A DNA stretch of 7,133 nucleotides from an uncultured Bacteroidota bacterium (lineage in GTDB: Bacteria; Bacteroidota; Bacteroidia; Chitinophagales; Chitinophagaceae): the NCBI GenBank assembly GCA_903944755.1, contig CAJATB010000211.1, forward strand, positions 1 to 7,133, written 5' to 3'. Position 1 is the first letter of the stretch. Every line of letters begins with the position of its first letter. The translations under genes and the position numbers were made by a program. Positions 6,968 to 7,133 of the stretch are shown here, piece after piece. The notes under the pieces are model-generated. The model did not search any database. It had not been told where the DNA came from and saw nothing but the letters and a program-made list of their open reading frames with translations.

Positions 6968-6997
6968 CTTTCAAGAACAAGTTCTTGTCGCTTTCTC
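6956..6997 (+). repeat. Degenerate first copy of the downstream repeat, overlapping the gene end
   Basis: The left part, CTTAGAGATTAGCT at 6956..6969, matches the repeat start CTCAGAGATTAGCT in 13 of 14 bases, and the right part GCTTTCTC at 6990..6997 matches the repeat end GCTGTTCTC with one base missing. The middle has been replaced by unrelated sequence carrying its own hairpin. The copy supplies the last two sense codons and the TAG stop of the exported DxDD protein. Confidence 0.6.
6972..6987 (+). other. Short perfect inverted repeat downstream of the DxDD gene
   Basis: CAAGAAC at 6972..6978 and GTTCTTG at 6981..6987 are exact reverse complements separated by AA. In RNA this gives a 6-7 bp stem just after the stop codon. 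Flanking AGC/GCT (6966..6968 with 6990..6992) and GAGA/TCTC (6960..6963 with 6994..6997) can extend it. No T-run follows, so it is not a standard intrinsic terminator, although it could stabilise or end the transcript. Confidence 0.5.
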
Positions 6998-7028
6998 AGA
7001 GATTAGCTCGCTTCGCTCGCTGTTCTCT
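6995..7028 (+). repeat. 34-base repeat, copy 1
   Basis: The unit starts CTCAGAGATTAGCT and ends GCTGTTCTCT, with the mirror-symmetric core GCTCGCTTCGCTCG between. It is identical to the unit at 7053..7086. The ends AGAGA and TCTCT are complementary, as are AGC and GCT just inside, so the unit can form an imperfect hairpin. It is intergenic and more GC-rich than its surroundings. Confidence 0.9.
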
Positions 7029-7052
7029 ACCACATTCTGACATGTTTTTCTC

Positions 7053-7086
7053 CTCAGAGATTAGCTCGCTTCGCTCGCTGTTCTCT
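7053..7086 (+). repeat. 34-base repeat, copy 2
   Basis: This unit is an exact copy of 6995..7028 and begins 58 bases after it. The 24 bases between the two copies (7029..7052) are AT-rich, unlike the later spacer, and encode nothing visible. Confidence 0.9.
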
Positions 7087-7109
7087 GTAACTTTTCAATA
7101 ATCTACATC

Positions 7110-7133
7110 CTCAGAGATTAGCTCGCTTCGCTC
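7110..7133 (+). repeat. 34-base repeat, copy 3, cut by window edge
   Basis: The first 24 bases of the unit are present and identical to copies 1 and 2, starting 57 bases after copy 2. The 23-base spacer before it (7087..7109) is unrelated to the first spacer. The series probably continues beyond the window. Confidence 0.85.

Noticed and set aside
6995..7133. CRISPR array
   Set aside because: The spacers are only 23-24 bases, the repeat core is a simple mirror-symmetric CGCT pattern, a degenerate copy overlaps a gene end, and no cas genes are in view. A dispersed or REP-like intergenic repeat fits better.

Overview
The window is low-GC and reads as a chromosomal segment of a Bacteroidota species. 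The support is a DUF2911 secreted protein, a Bacteroidota-style XerD-like recombinase, A-rich leaders without clear Shine-Dalgarno sites, and a perfect TAnnTTTG (-7 type) promoter box at 3897..3904. A member of the Chitinophagaceae or a relative is plausible, but the sequence alone does not settle the family. There are no rRNA or tRNA genes, cas genes or transposases, and no gene-free stretch longer than about 170 bases.

Left part (1..2875): a partial class I mannose-6-phosphate isomerase (manA) runs leftward off the window edge. Divergent from it, 41 bases away, is a small YraN/UPF0102 nuclease-fold gene. A short-chain dehydrogenase/reductase of the SDR16C (retinol dehydrogenase-like) type follows on the same strand. 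Its stop overlaps by 4 bases the stop of a convergent YkgJ-type eight-cysteine metal-cluster protein.

Right part (2943..6967): four genes lie on the + strand. The first is a XerD/XerC tyrosine recombinase with all six catalytic residues. After a 76-base gap holding a good Bacteroidota promoter box come three tightly spaced genes: a secreted DUF2911 protein with a TPR-like tail, a 329-residue all-alpha protein with two Asp-rich motifs typical of class I isoprenoid synthases, and a 386-residue exported protein carrying DxDD-type motifs like those of class II terpene cyclases. The gaps of 26 and 20 bases suggest co-transcription.

The last two genes are the most interesting part of the window. 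Side by side they pair class I-like and class II-like isoprenoid enzyme signatures, but the class II-like partner has a signal peptide, which does not fit an ordinary cytosolic terpene cyclase. They could be an undescribed isoprenoid or lipid-modifying pair, or scaffolds re-used for another purpose.

The right edge (6956..7133) holds a tandem series of a ~34-base repeat at 57-58 base spacing. A degenerate first copy overlaps the end of the last gene and supplies its stop codon.
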